A stretch of DNA of 64,000 nt from Endozoicomonas sp. 8E (GCF_032883915.1 NZ_CP120717.1:57501-121500), one strand, 5' to 3'; counted from the stretch's first letter, positions 1 through 10,733 are shown. The notes: a model not told the origin generated them from the sequence alone. Translations and numbers: made by a program.

Positions 1-1894
<1,894 letters not shown>

Positions 1895-1935
1895 TATAAC
1901 GCCAAAGCGATTTGCGCAGCGCAGCTGCCAGCAAA

Positions 1936-2088
1936 AGCTGGAAGCCTGAAGCTGGAAGCTTGAAGCCGTACACAGTGAAACGAGAGTGTTGAGCAAGAAG
2001 AAACGACACAGCTTAAAAAGAGATTTGGATTCCAGAGCCTTCCGCTTGCGACGAACAGCTTCAAGCCTCCAGCTTCAAGCTTCCAGCT
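1936..2088. repeat. Long inverted repeat in 23S-5S spacer
   Basis: The spacer between 23S and 5S holds two arms of 31 bases (1936-1966 and 2058-2088) that are reverse complements except at two positions. They are built from alternating CTGGAAGC and CTTGAAGC units. They would fold into a long stem closed by a loop of about 90 bases. Such a stem could be an RNase III processing site for the pre-rRNA or a repetitive element inserted in the spacer. No tRNA gene lies in this spacer. Confidence 0.75.
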
Positions 2089-2111
2089 CAAAAGCAAGGT
2101 TCGACCAGTTT

Positions 2112-2231
2112 TGCCTGGTGACCATAGAGTGTTGGAACCACCCGATCCCATCCCGAACTCGGAAGTGAAACGACACATCGCCGATGGTAGTGTGGGGCTT
2201 CCCCATGTGAGAGTAGGTCATCGCCAGGCAT
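2112..2231 (+). rRNA. rrf: 5S ribosomal RNA
   Basis: A 120-base 5S rRNA with complementary ends (TGCCTGG near the start, CCAGGCA at the end). It carries the conserved blocks CCCGAACTCGGAAGTGAAAC and GCCGATGGTAGTGTGGGG. It follows the 23S gene at the usual distance and is closed by a strong terminator, so it is the last gene of the rRNA operon. Confidence 0.96.
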
Positions 2232-2241
2232 TGAATAAAGC

Positions 2242-2277
2242 AAAACCCCAGTTGAGAGATCGACTGGGGTTTTTGTT
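2242..2277 (+). terminator. Rho-independent terminator of the rRNA operon
   Basis: An A-rich start, a stem of about nine pairs (AACCCCAGT with ACTGGGGTT) around a short loop, and a following T-run give a typical intrinsic terminator 10 bases after the 5S gene. Confidence 0.92.
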
Positions 2278-2502
2278 TAATCGTATCCCATTACTATCAA
2301 CAACTTTTTCCATCTTTGGTGCACGCTCACAAAAAAATGCACCGATTCACTTCTTTCCCATCAACTATTTTCTTCAGGTGTTTGCCATCCTGTAAATAGT
2401 TAATATATTAAAAATCAAAATGTTAAGTGATAAATCAAAAGACAGGCATCTTTTTTGCTGCGCAGGACTCGACGAATAATAAAAGTAGCGAGATGGAACT
2501 AT

Positions 2503-3315
2503 ATGGCTTATATCGAACCCGATCAGTTTGTCAAAAAAATGGTGGACTCCGGTGAGTCCAAGATCTTCATGTCAACCAAAGATACCTTTATTCGAGCCTT
2601 CATGGCAGGAGCTATTCTGGGACTGGCGGCTATCTTTGCCATTACAGTGACTATCAATACTGGCTCACCGCTGATCGGCGCTCTGCTGTTCCCGATTGGT
2701 TTTATCATGCTGTATCTCATGAAATTTGACTTGTTGACTGGCGTTTTCACCCTGGTTCCTCTGGCGTTAATTGATAAACGACCCGGTGTGGATATGCGTG
2801 GGCTTCTGAGGAATTGGGGACTGGTATTTCTGGGGAATTTTGCCGGAGCATTGACAACTGCTTTCTTTGTGTCGTTTATTTTGACCTATGGCTACAGCAT
2901 TGATGGTGGAGCCATAGCTGCGAAAGTCTCCGCCATTGGTGAGTCGAGAACATTGGGCTATCAGGAGCATGGTCTTGCAGGCTGGTTAACGATTTTTGTT
3001 CGGGGAATGCTCTGTAACTGGATGGTATCCATGGGGGTTGTCGGCGCCATGATCTCAACGTCTGCAGGTGCAAAAATGGTGGCCATGTGGATGCCCATTA
3101 TGCTGTTTTTCTTCATGGGCTTCGAGCACTCTATTGTCAATATGTTCCTTTTCCCCTTCTCAATGATCATGGGTGGTGAATTTACTGTGATGGATTACCT
3201 GATCTGGAATGAACTGCCTACCGCTCTGGGGAATCTGGTAGGAGGTTTCCTTCTGGTTGGCCTGCCACTTTATTTGACCCATGTAAGAACCAGCCCGGAG
3301 CGAGGACTGGCTTAA
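2503..3315 (+). CDS. Formate/nitrite transporter family channel
   Basis: A 270-residue inner-membrane protein of the FNT family (FocA/NirC type), which moves small monovalent anions such as formate or nitrite. It has six hydrophobic segments. It carries the family's central-histidine motif (FMGFEHSIVNMF), and the segment MLCNWMVSMGVV matches the second pore signature. The ATG at 2503 gives the usual short polar N-terminus; the longer frame starting with TTG at 2455 would add a basic stretch not expected for the family. The substrate cannot be read from sequence. No pyruvate-formate lyase or nitrite reductase gene is next to it, so it appears to be a single-gene unit. Confidence 0.9.
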   Translation: MAYIEPDQFVKKMVDSGESKIFMSTKDTFIRAFMAGAILGLAAIFAITVTINTGSPLIGALLFPIGFIMLYLMKFDLLTGVFTLVPLALIDKRPGVDMRGLLRNWGLVFLGNFAGALTTAFFVSFILTYGYSIDGGAIAAKVSAIGESRTLGYQEHGLAGWLTIFVRGMLCNWMVSMGVVGAMISTSAGAKMVAMWMPIMLFFFMGFEHSIVNMFLFPFSMIMGGEFTVMDYLIWNELPTALGNLVGGFLLVGLPLYLTHVRTSPERGLA

Positions 3316-3320
3316 ACGGA

Positions 3321-3353
3321 GTGACTACCTTTCTTACATAGAGAGGTAGTCAC
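3321..3353 (+). terminator. Hairpin after the FNT gene
   Basis: A perfect 10-base stem (GTGACTACCT with AGGTAGTCAC) around a 13-base loop sits six bases after the stop codon of the FNT gene. No T-run follows, so it may be a factor-dependent terminator or an RNA-stabilising structure. Confidence 0.5.
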
Positions 3354-3433
3354 AAATGTTGTGTTGAGAAAAACGAAGAGAACGGAAGGCATTTTACTTT
3401 TCCTGTCAGATAGCGTTACGTGGCGGCTCAGGT

Positions 3434-3877
3434 TTATTGTTGGCTGCAGGGCTCTGTGACCGCAACGCTCTCAAGAAAATCCATGATAGTCTGAACATCC
3501 TCCAGTTCACCTTCTTCATTCCAGAGTACTGCGATGGAACCTGTCCGGAAGCTCACCCTGACAGCGGAAGCAGGTAATCTGGAGAGCTTTTCAGAGCCGA
3601 CTCTAGTGTTTACAGGCCAGCGTCCATCGGCTTTTTCCAATACGATAACGGGATCATTATCTTCAGTTAAAGACACAGTGGAATACTCAAGCCATGGGCC
3701 CTGCTCGATATTGATAGATCCAGGTAAACTTTCTTTGTCGTTTATTTCCCGACAGGTAAAGCCAGACAGGATGGCTTTGTTTCTAAGCTTCATACGACGC
3801 CTGTCTGACTTGGAAGGCAGGAGCCACATGAAGTTACCAATAATAATCAGAGCAATGAGTGCGATGATCCAGATCAT
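3434..3877 (-). CDS. Membrane-anchored protein of unknown function
   Basis: A 147-residue protein with one N-terminal membrane segment (about residues 2-18, IWIIALIALIIIGNF), then a basic patch (KSDRRRMKLRNKA) and a soluble cytoplasmic domain of about 115 residues. This arrangement recalls short single-span proteins of Pseudomonas relatives that are sometimes labelled YajC-like, but I see no real YajC match. It is transcribed against the FNT gene. The ATG at 3877 puts the hydrophobic segment at the very start. Function unknown. Confidence 0.7.
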   Translation of the reverse strand: MIWIIALIALIIIGNFMWLLPSKSDRRRMKLRNKAILSGFTCREINDKESLPGSINIEQGPWLEYSTVSLTEDNDPVIVLEKADGRWPVNTRVGSEKLSRLPASAVRVSFRTGSIAVLWNEEGELEDVQTIMDFLESVAVTEPCSQQ

Positions 3878-3964
3878 GTCATTATTCTACTGTAGCGTTT
3901 TTCTTCTACCTGCCATGAAAAGCATTTGGATTTTTCGGTTACAGGTTTGATAACCCAATACTAA

Positions 3965-3989
3965 TGCCCGTAGCAAATGGCTATGGGCA
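3965..3989. other. Hairpin in the 3878-4395 intergenic stretch
   Basis: A 10-base stem (TGCCCGTAGC with GCTATGGGCA, one G-T pair) around a five-base loop, about 90 bases upstream of the gene ending at 3434. No T-run follows on either strand. The rest of 3878-4180 is AT-rich, with no gene I can support. Confidence 0.4.
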
Positions 3990-4180
3990 AGGATAGTACC
4001 ATAAGGAATTAAAAGAAGTTACTGACCAGCAGCAGGACTGATTTGTACCTATGATCAGTAAGTCTCACCTGTGTTCTGTACCACCGACAGAAGCGATTAA
4101 ATCAGATTCATGAGCTTGATAATAGATTGATGTCTCTACAATTACTCCAGCTGTGAGCCCTATCAGCGGATCTGATTCAT

Positions 4181-4377
4181 CAGCAATTCCCGCTCAGTTT
4201 AATTGCATATTTTTTAAGCTACTTTAAAAGTCTTCTACAGCCCATGAAAACCGGACGCCGTAGGGGGCTTCCTAAATCATGAACATATTTGAAGTAAAAA
4301 AGTCTGCAAGCACCAATTCTGAAATTCCTCTGTAGCCCTTTAAAATCAAGGGTTTTATGCTTGAGCGGGAATTGCTG
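4181..4377. repeat. Perfect 16-bp inverted repeats bounding 165 bp
   Basis: The arm at 4181-4196 (CAGCAATTCCCGCTCA) has an exact reverse complement at 4362-4377. The enclosed 165 bases code for nothing I can support. Terminal inverted repeats around a short non-coding body are the layout of a miniature inverted-repeat element or an insertion-sequence scar. No target-site duplication is visible beside the arms, so the assignment is tentative. The right arm lies 18 bases downstream of the radD stop codon. Confidence 0.5.
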
Positions 4378-4395
4378 AGAGTATGAGGTGGCGGG

Positions 4396-6165
4396 TTACT
4401 CGGCCTCATAAGCCTTTCGGTAATGACCCTCATAATCAAAGAGCTTATCAACGACCGACCAGTAGTGTTTCTCTTTTCTGGCAATCACGAAGTCTGGCTT
4501 GCGAAATTTCTTTTGTTGACTGATAACAGAGTCGACTGACTTTGCCCTGAAGGGCTCAGCACGATTAATCAGGGCATGTTTGCCAAAGTGATGATAAAAA
4601 GCACCTTGTTGAGCAGCAGTGTCCAGACGGAAATACTCACTGACTTCAGCACCATCTTCATCGTAGTAGGTGATTTTGATTCTGGGGTTATTTCTTGCGG
4701 AGTCAGATTCCATCGTCATACCTGAACAACGAAGCACCATACAGTCTTTCAGGTTAAGGGCATCTCGCAGTTTTTGATCCGGATCAACCAGTGTTTTTCG
4801 GCATTGATGACATTTTCTCGCGGCAATGTCGTTTTCTGCACCGCATTCTTGACACTCCTTGAAACGATAGCGGAAATCGCATTGAACGATTTGACCTTCA
4901 AACGTTTCAACGCCCTGACAACGGCGACCATAGTGCTCGATCAGATCACCGTCATCATCGACGATGCCCCAGAAGCTGTTCTCATGGCCACAGGCAGGGC
5001 AGGAAACTGTCACGGGGACGGATTGGGAGTCTGGCTTTGGACTGCCTACTTCAGGGCTGAACAGATCATAGCGATTACCGGCAAAATCTATAATCAGACA
5101 ATCTTTCTTGCCTTCTGCCAGACGAAGCCCACGGCCCACAATCTGCTGATAAAGGCTGACAGATTCGGTGGGGCGAAGAATAGCGATCAGATCAACATGG
5201 GGGGCGTCGAAGCCAGTGGTTAAGACCGAAACGTTGACCAGATATTTGATCTTCTGAGCCTTGAAAGCCTGAATCAGGTTATCACGCTCCTGAGTAACCG
5301 TTTCACCAATGATCAAAGCAGATTCAGATTCTGGCAGATAGCCCATTATTTCCCGGGCATGATCCACGGTAGAAGCGAAGATCATGATACCTTTTCTGTT
5401 TTCCGACGCTTTCAGAACCTGATTGGTGATCTGTTGTGTTGCCCGCCCTTTGCCTTTCAGCAGCGTGTTCAGATCAGCTTCGCTGTAGCGACCAAAACGG
5501 TCCCTTGATAAAAGACTAAAGTCGTAAAAAACAACAGGGGCATCAATCAGGGTTGCCGGTGTCAGATAGTTGTTTTTGATCATGTACGACAAGGGAAGTT
5601 CATAAATACAGCTTTTGAAAAATCGCTTTTCTGCCGTTCTCAGGGTGCCTTTTTGGTTTCCGGGCAGGTAATGCTGATAAATCCAGCCCATGCCAAGCCG
5701 GTAGGGCGTTGCCGTTAATCCCAGTATTTTCAGCTTTGGATTGAGCTTTTGAAGGTACTCAATAATCTTGTGATAACTGGAGGTTTTTTCCATAGAAACC
5801 CGATGACATTCATCTATGACCAGCAGCGTGAAGTGCTCGTCATTAAACTGATCCAGATTTCTAACGACAGATTGGACACTGCCAAATACAACCTGCTCAC
5901 TGGCCTCTCTCCTGCCTAGCCCGGCACTGAATATGGAAGCTTTCAGCTCATAGCTTTCATATTTGACATGATTCTGTTCAACCAGCTCTTTGACATGAGC
6001 CAGAACCAGGACCCGGCCACGGGCAATGCGCCCCAGCTCACTGATGACCAGACTCTTGCCAGCACCTGTGGGCAGTACCACAAGGACTGGGTCGTCACTG
6101 TTGCGAAAGTGCTGTATCACTCTGGAAACAGCGTCTTGTTGATAAGGGCGTAGCTGGAAAGTCAT
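4396..6165 (-). CDS. radD: RadD (YejH) superfamily 2 DNA helicase
   Basis: A 589-residue DEAD/DEAH-type helicase close to the length of E. coli RadD (586). In order it shows the Q-motif region [11 protein letters not shown], Walker A PTGAGKS (about residue 32), the DECH box (IDECHRVS), LTATPYR, the helicase C-terminal half with STVDHAREI and [10 protein letters not shown], and motif [11 protein letters not shown]. After that comes a cysteine-rich zinc-binding region ([20 protein letters not shown]). In E. coli RadD acts in the repair of DNA double-strand breaks and crosslinks. The gene is divergent from the S24-type regulator at 6290. Start ATG at 6165; the protein begins like its relatives. 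Confidence 0.92.
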   Translation of the reverse strand: MTFQLRPYQQDAVSRVIQHFRNSDDPVLVVLPTGAGKSLVISELGRIARGRVLVLAHVKELVEQNHVKYESYELKASIFSAGLGRREASEQVVFGSVQSVVRNLDQFNDEHFTLLVIDECHRVSMEKTSSYHKIIEYLQKLNPKLKILGLTATPYRLGMGWIYQHYLPGNQKGTLRTAEKRFFKSCIYELPLSYMIKNNYLTPATLIDAPVVFYDFSLLSRDRFGRYSEADLNTLLKGKGRATQQITNQVLKASENRKGIMIFASTVDHAREIMGYLPESESALIIGETVTQERDNLIQAFKAQKIKYLVNVSVLTTGFDAPHVDLIAILRPTESVSLYQQIVGRGLRLAEGKKDCLIIDFAGNRYDLFSPEVGSPKPDSQSVPVTVSCPACGHENSFWGIVDDDGDLIEHYGRRCQGVETFEGQIVQCDFRYRFKECQECGAENDIAARKCHQCRKTLVDPDQKLRDALNLKDCMVLRCSGMTMESDSARNNPRIKITYYDEDGAEVSEYFRLDTAAQQGAFYHHFGKHALINRAEPFRAKSVDSVISQQKKFRKPDFVIARKEKHYWSVVDKLFDYEGHYRKAYEAE

Positions 6166-6248
6166 TGGCTGATTATATCGGTCCTTTGCTGAAGGCTGAA
6201 CAGCAGGCCTCTTTTTTATCAGTGTACGTTTAATCAGATCTGCTGTTG

Positions 6249-6254
6249 TATAAT
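6249..6254 (+). promoter_or_regulatory. Likely -10 box for the S24-type regulator
   Basis: An exact TATAAT lies 35 bases upstream of the ATG at 6290 in an AT-rich stretch. No good -35 hexamer is visible at 17 bases, which would fit a regulated or extended promoter. The 124-base gap between radD and this gene must carry both divergent promoters. Confidence 0.35.
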
Positions 6255-6289
6255 TTTTCTTTTATTCTTATTTCAGGACAAAGCAGAGT

Positions 6290-6949
6290 ATGGCAAACGC
6301 TTTCGCGCATCGATTCCAGTTGATAGTTGATCGTCTGGCAAAGGGAAACAAAAAGCAGTTTGCCGAAATGACAGGCAAATCTGCCTCTCACATCTATAAA
6401 ATCTGTCGGGGTACAAGCCGCCCTTCCATGACCTATCTGGAAAGTCTCTATGATGAGTTTCGAGTTGACCTGAACTGGCTGCTAACAGGCGATCAAAACG
6501 ACAGTGGACAAATCTCTGATACTACAGAAAGTAAAGAAATTGTCTTCGCTCCTATGTTTGATGTACAAGCTAGTGCCGGAATGGGCTCTGTTGTTCAGGG
6601 TGAAGAAGTCAGCGAATATTTTGCTTTTAATAAAACCTTTCTGAGCCGACAACTGGGCGTTTCCGGTGAAAGTCTGGCATTTGTCACCATCAGCGGTGAC
6701 AGTATGCTGCCCACCTTTCAGGATGGCGATCAGGTATTGGTGGATCTGTCCCGGAGATCAGTCCAGTGTGAAGCTGTTTACCTTATTCAAACCGAAGATG
6801 GTTTGATGGCCAAACGGGTAAAACAGGTGCAGCATGAACTGAAAATAACCAGTGATAACCTTGAATATCCCTGTTGGAATATGGATCTGAAAAAGGTGGA
6901 AGAGAATCCAGTTGTAGGCAAGGTCATCTGGTGTGCCAGGGCGGTCTGA
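6290..6949 (+). CDS. HTH repressor with S24/LexA-type peptidase domain
   Basis: A 219-residue regulator. An N-terminal XRE-type helix-turn-helix spans about residues 5-65 (FAEMTGKSASHIYKICRG), followed by a linker and a LexA/CI-like C-terminal domain. The C-terminal domain keeps the catalytic serine (ISGDSMLPTFQDGD, about residues 142-155) and the lysine region (GLMAKRVK). The family represses DNA-damage or prophage genes and cleaves itself when RecA is activated. No prophage genes lie nearby, and the divergent neighbour is the repair helicase RadD, so control of repair genes or of a lost prophage are both possible. A short in-frame AGGACAAAGCAGAGT precedes the ATG. Confidence 0.88.
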   Translation: MANAFAHRFQLIVDRLAKGNKKQFAEMTGKSASHIYKICRGTSRPSMTYLESLYDEFRVDLNWLLTGDQNDSGQISDTTESKEIVFAPMFDVQASAGMGSVVQGEEVSEYFAFNKTFLSRQLGVSGESLAFVTISGDSMLPTFQDGDQVLVDLSRRSVQCEAVYLIQTEDGLMAKRVKQVQHELKITSDNLEYPCWNMDLKKVEENPVVGKVIWCARAV

Positions 6950-7021
6950 GTAACGTTCCAGAGGTACACATATTAATATGTAAATTTTTTTCGGCGCACA
7001 ATAAAACTGCCCACTGGCAAA

Positions 7022-7054
7022 TAAAAAAGGGTTACGATCTCTCGTAACCCTTTG
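7022..7054 (-). terminator. Terminator of the tRNA-Phe genes
   Basis: Read on the minus strand, AAAGGGTTACGA pairs with TCGTAACCCTTT and a T-rich run follows, six bases downstream of the second tRNA-Phe gene. This is a typical intrinsic terminator and supports co-transcription of the two tRNAs. Confidence 0.9.
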
Positions 7055-7059
7055 ATATA

Positions 7060-7135
7060 TGGTGCCTAGGGGCGGAATCGAACCACCGACACGCGGATTT
7101 TCAATCCGCTGCTCTACCAACTGAGCTACCCAGGC
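7060..7135 (-). tRNA. tRNA-Phe (GAA)
   Basis: A 76-base tRNA on the minus strand with encoded CCA end. The anticodon stem-loop reads GCGGATTGAAAATCCGC with GAA in the loop. D-arm (AGCTCAGTTGGTAGAGC) and T-arm (GTTCGATTC) are standard. It is the downstream copy of two identical genes separated by 42 bases. Confidence 0.96.
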
Positions 7136-7177
7136 CAGACTGCTTTTTCGACTTAATAGCACCATCGTGAAGATCGA

Positions 7178-7253
7178 TGGTGCCTAGGGGCGGAATCGAA
7201 CCACCGACACGCGGATTTTCAATCCGCTGCTCTACCAACTGAGCTACCCAGGC
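7178..7253 (-). tRNA. tRNA-Phe (GAA), second copy
   Basis: A 76-base tRNA on the minus strand identical to the copy at 7060-7135, including the encoded CCA and GAA anticodon. It is the promoter-proximal copy; the two were probably made by a local tandem duplication and are read as one transcript. Confidence 0.96.
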
Positions 7254-7399
7254 GTTTCATGCAATCATGTGCGAGGCGTATTAAACGGATTTCATCTCTC
7301 TGAGTCAAGTCGGGTACAACGATTTTCCACCTTTTGAACAAAAAAATTGGTGTGGATCAACAGATTAGAGACGTAACGCGGCAGACAGAGCTTGCTTTG

Positions 7400-7618
7400 T
7401 CATTGAAAAACGACATAGTCTGCCAATTCTTCCAGAGATTCCAGCTCAGCTATTTCCTCAATCGGTGCCTGCCCTTTTTCTTCCTTGTAAGTCTGATAGG
7501 CCCGGGTATCTACAACAATGTCGCCATTTTCTTCCTGAAAGAGGACGGAGTGGTCGCTGATAGCAGAGAGGATCTGCTTCTTTTTGTTGTTAGAGATGGA
7601 AATGTCTTTGATGTTCAT
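7400..7618 (-). CDS. Small acidic protein of unknown function
   Basis: A 72-residue acidic soluble protein beginning MNIKDISISNNKKK. The ATG at 7618 is preceded at eight bases by GGGAG, a good ribosome site. That decides against the in-frame TTG five codons upstream. It ends with ELESLEELADYVVF. It lies 20 bases downstream of yggX in the same direction, so it is probably the last gene of a selO-yggX unit. I do not recognise its family. Confidence 0.6.
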   Translation of the reverse strand: MNIKDISISNNKKKQILSAISDHSVLFQEENGDIVVDTRAYQTYKEEKGQAPIEEIAELESLEELADYVVFQ

Positions 7619-7638
7619 GGTAGAGGCTCCCAATCAGT

Positions 7639-7911
7639 TTACTTCTGCTCAGGCACAAAACCATCGGCGGTATCATAATCTTCACCAGCGAAAAATTTTT
7701 CCATCTGTTCGGTCAGGTATTTGCGGGTTTCAGGGTCCAGCAAGTTGAGGTGTTTCTCGTTAATCAGGCGAGTCTGGTGGGCTTGCCATTCACTCCAGGC
7801 TGCCTGGGAAACGTTCTCATAAACCCACTGGCCTTTGGGTCCGGGCAGAGGTGGTACAGCGAGACCTTCGGCTTCTTTTTTGAGTTTTACACAATGTACG
7901 GTACGGGCCAT
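7639..7911 (-). CDS. yggX: Fe(2+)-trafficking / iron-sulfur protection protein YggX
   Basis: A 90-residue protein matching the YggX family over its full length (MARTVHCVKLKKEAEGL at the start, with the conserved early cysteine, then PGPKGQ and WSEWQAHQTRLINE). YggX helps protect iron-sulfur clusters and supplies iron in the cytoplasm. The ATG at 7911 has GAGGA upstream and matches the family start; the longer frame to 7959 is not needed. In E. coli yggX follows mutY. Here mutY is about 4 kb away with three genes between, so that pairing is broken. Confidence 0.93.
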   Translation of the reverse strand: MARTVHCVKLKKEAEGLAVPPLPGPKGQWVYENVSQAAWSEWQAHQTRLINEKHLNLLDPETRKYLTEQMEKFFAGEDYDTADGFVPEQK

Positions 7912-7967
7912 GGGTATCCTCATTCTCTTAATCAGTAACAGGTTGGAATGGTATAGCAAACTATCCG

Positions 7968-9434
7968 TCAGGACGAGCAGCTGACTTCCAGCTTTTTACC
8001 CCACTCAGGGGGCTTTTGAGCATAATGTTCCAGATCAGGGTGCTCATCATAGGGTGACTGCAACACTGTCATCAGTTGTTCAATCTCGCTGTAATCCCCT
8101 TTTTCTGCTTTCTCGATAGCAGCCTGGGCGAGATAGTTTCGCAGAATGTATTTGGGGTTAATTTGCTTCATACGTTGATGGCGCAGCTGTTCTGACTCCG
8201 AGTTTTGACACACTCTTTCATCATAGTGTTGCAGCCATTGTGCGAGCGGCTCAGGTTCGCTGCATAAAGCAATGAATGCGGATACTCCCTGACCCACATG
8301 GTAATCAGACAAGGTTCGGAAAAACAGGGTGTAGTCCAGATGTTGTTCATGGAGCAACTGCAGAAGATCCTTGATCAGATCTGAGTCTTCAGGGTCTTCT
8401 TCCAGGAGTCCCAGCTTTTTACTCATCAATGACAGGTATCTGGCTGAGTAAAGTGCGGGATAGGTGTCCAGTATTTTTTGCAGAGCAGATACATCGTCGA
8501 GCAGAGGCACCAGAGTCTTTGCCAGTCGGCTGCAGTTCCAGTAACCGATATCAGGTTGCTGGCTGAAGGCATAGCGACCGGAGTGATCAGAGTGGTTACA
8601 GATATAGTGCCAGTTGAAATCATCCTGAAAGCCGAAGGGCCCGTAATCAAAAGTTTCGCCGAGGATACTCATGTTGTCAGTGTTCATCACCCCATGAGCA
8701 AAACCGTTAGCTTGCCAAAGGGCAATCATTTCAGTGGTTTTCTCTACCACTGTTTTGAAAAATAAACTGTATTTGTCGTTTTTATCGGAGCAGTCGGGAA
8801 AGTAGTTCTGAATGGTAAATTCGGCCAGAGTTTCAAGGGCATCGTATTGATTGCTGTAGTAGAAATACTCAAAGTGACCGAAACGAATATGAGTTTTTGC
8901 CAGTCGCAGCAGGGTAGATCCGCGTTCCTCAGTTTCACGGTAAACCGGAGTGTCGCTGGTCACCACGCAAAGGGCGCGGGTGGTTGGGATACCCAGGTGA
9001 AACAGAGCCTCAGAGGCCAGGTATTCTCGAATGCAGGAACGTAGAACGGCTCGACCATCTCCAAATCGGGAATAGGGCGTCATACCTGCCCCTTTCAAGT
9101 GGAGATCCCAGCTTTCACCCTGTTTATTGGTCACTTCCCCAAGAAGCAAGCCTCGTCCGTCACCCAGCTGTGGGTTATAGCTGCCAAACTGATGTCCGGA
9201 GTAGATCATTGCCAGGGGATCGGAATCTTCCAGAGTTTTTAAGCCTCCACCCACCTGGGTCAACTGTTCTTTGCAGGTGTCACTCAGCTCAAGATCTAAC
9301 AGATCAGCGGCTTTCTGACTGACGGCTACCAGCTTTGGATTATCCAGAGGCGTGGCCTGAAGACGGGTGTAGAACACGTCTGGCAGCTGGCCAAAGCGGT
9401 TATTAAAGTTGAGCTGATCCAGGCTTGTTCTCAT
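7968..9434 (-). CDS. selO: SelO (YdiU) protein AMPylase pseudokinase
   Basis: A 488-residue member of the SelO family, which transfers AMP from ATP to hydroxyl side chains of proteins, in bacteria mainly in redox-stress control. Visible family motifs are YSGHQFGSYNPQLGDGRG (about residues 78-95), LKGAGMTPYSRFGDGRAV, HGVMNTDNMS (inverted kinase active site) and DYGPFGF. The C-terminus ends in VSCSS; the cysteine occupies the position of selenocysteine in eukaryotic SelO, as is usual in bacteria. Length agrees with E. coli YdiU. The gene starts the run selO-yggX-small protein. Confidence 0.94.
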   Translation of the reverse strand: MRTSLDQLNFNNRFGQLPDVFYTRLQATPLDNPKLVAVSQKAADLLDLELSDTCKEQLTQVGGGLKTLEDSDPLAMIYSGHQFGSYNPQLGDGRGLLLGEVTNKQGESWDLHLKGAGMTPYSRFGDGRAVLRSCIREYLASEALFHLGIPTTRALCVVTSDTPVYRETEERGSTLLRLAKTHIRFGHFEYFYYSNQYDALETLAEFTIQNYFPDCSDKNDKYSLFFKTVVEKTTEMIALWQANGFAHGVMNTDNMSILGETFDYGPFGFQDDFNWHYICNHSDHSGRYAFSQQPDIGYWNCSRLAKTLVPLLDDVSALQKILDTYPALYSARYLSLMSKKLGLLEEDPEDSDLIKDLLQLLHEQHLDYTLFFRTLSDYHVGQGVSAFIALCSEPEPLAQWLQHYDERVCQNSESEQLRHQRMKQINPKYILRNYLAQAAIEKAEKGDYSEIEQLMTVLQSPYDEHPDLEHYAQKPPEWGKKLEVSCSS

Positions 9435-9695
9435 TCAGGTATTTTCCATACATCAGAGGGCGGAAATGCCACCACTCCCTACGACAGCATTGCTACGAAT
9501 ACCTTAGTATTTTACTAGGAAATCGCCTTGTAGGGGAGAGCTGTTCAGAAATGCTTAATATAAAAAACGTCGACTCCAGAGACGAGACTCCAGAAAGAGC
9601 AGGAAGCATTTGTCAGATGGCGGTTGGCACATAAAGTTTGAACTTTCTTCAAAAAATACAGTCCAAATACTATCAATCATATTTTTTGGATTAAC

Positions 9696-10733
9696 ATGAA
9701 AACCACAATAAAAATTTTAATGATCGGCTTGTTGCTCGAGCTTATGGCAATGTCTTCAACTATTCAGGCATTTGATCGGGTATCCTGTAACTCCAGAAGT
9801 ATTCAGGATTGTGTATTTGATATTTCAAATTCTCTCGGTATTGAGAATTATGAAGCTTGTGAGTTGAAAAGCCTTAATTTTGAAAAAGGCTCTGTCACTA
9901 AAGATGGTTTCTATTCTTTAATATGCCCCTCTGACAGATTTTTTTTAAAAGAGTTACGAAATAGCAATTATCAAGAAAACACACTTGTTGATAACTACTT
10001 ATCCACAAACTGCTTATCTGAATTTTGCTCAATGTTAGTAAAACCAGTGAGAGAGGTTTCCCTTTTAAGCGATTCAGTACCCCTTTATTACTCTGTCTTT
10101 CCTTATGTTGAAGGAAAAACATTAAGTACAATAAAAGAAAAAATGTATTCAAATGGTTTAGATCGAAAAAAATTAAACATATTGTATAGAAAAATTGGAA
10201 TGACTCTCGGTACTTTGCATAGCTCAGGGATAATCAATAAATATGGTGAAAGCAATTTTATTTTATTGAAATCGCGCTTAGTTCATGGGGATTTGCATAG
10301 CTCAAATATAATCGTCAAATCTGATAGTTCTGTGCTCTTTGTAGATACAGATGGTTTATACAAATCAGTAAAATCACCACAGCAGATAGTTATTGATATT
10401 AACACAGTGATACTTCAAGTTTTACCGGGGTCGGTGTTATTACTTGATGACCCTGATTTATCTGATTGGATAAGTGCTTTTCCAGAGTTCATTACTAATT
10501 TTATAGATGGCTACTGTAGTTTATTTACTGAAACCCAATATAACGAATGTAATTCTAAAGTAAGAAAGCAAATGGTTTCGTTTTTGAGAACTGTATATCA
10601 GTCACTTTTGACAAAGGATGATTCTGAATCAGAGGATGAATCAGAGGCTGTTGCTTACATAAATGCATACGTTCTGGAAAGTAGACTTGGAAAGTTGCTT
10701 TCGTCACATATTGAAAGCAAGCGTAAACTCTAG
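9696..10733 (+). CDS. Secreted kinase-like protein (APH/choline-kinase fold)
   Basis: A 345-residue protein. It begins with a signal peptide (residues 1-25, hydrophobic core ILMIGLLLELMAM, likely cut after TIQA). The mature part has kinase hallmarks: a lysine in a strand (RFFLKEL, K85), a hinge-like FPYVEGKTLS (135-144), the catalytic loop VHGDLHSSNIIV (196-207) and a metal-binding VDTDGL (216-221). This is the pattern of aminoglycoside phosphotransferase and related kinases rather than Ser/Thr Hanks kinases. Cysteines in the first 110 residues suggest an oxidising compartment. The gene is much richer in A+T than both neighbours, a sign of transfer. Substrate unknown; a secreted effector or an envelope enzyme are both possible. 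Confidence 0.65.
   Translation: MKTTIKILMIGLLLELMAMSSTIQAFDRVSCNSRSIQDCVFDISNSLGIENYEACELKSLNFEKGSVTKDGFYSLICPSDRFFLKELRNSNYQENTLVDNYLSTNCLSEFCSMLVKPVREVSLLSDSVPLYYSVFPYVEGKTLSTIKEKMYSNGLDRKKLNILYRKIGMTLGTLHSSGIINKYGESNFILLKSRLVHGDLHSSNIIVKSDSSVLFVDTDGLYKSVKSPQQIVIDINTVILQVLPGSVLLLDDPDLSDWISAFPEFITNFIDGYCSLFTETQYNECNSKVRKQMVSFLRTVYQSLLTKDDSESEDESEAVAYINAYVLESRLGKLLSSHIESKRKL

Noticed and set aside
6290-6949. Prophage remnant around the S24-type repressor
   Set aside because: No integrase, structural or lysis genes are nearby; its neighbours are radD and tRNA genes.
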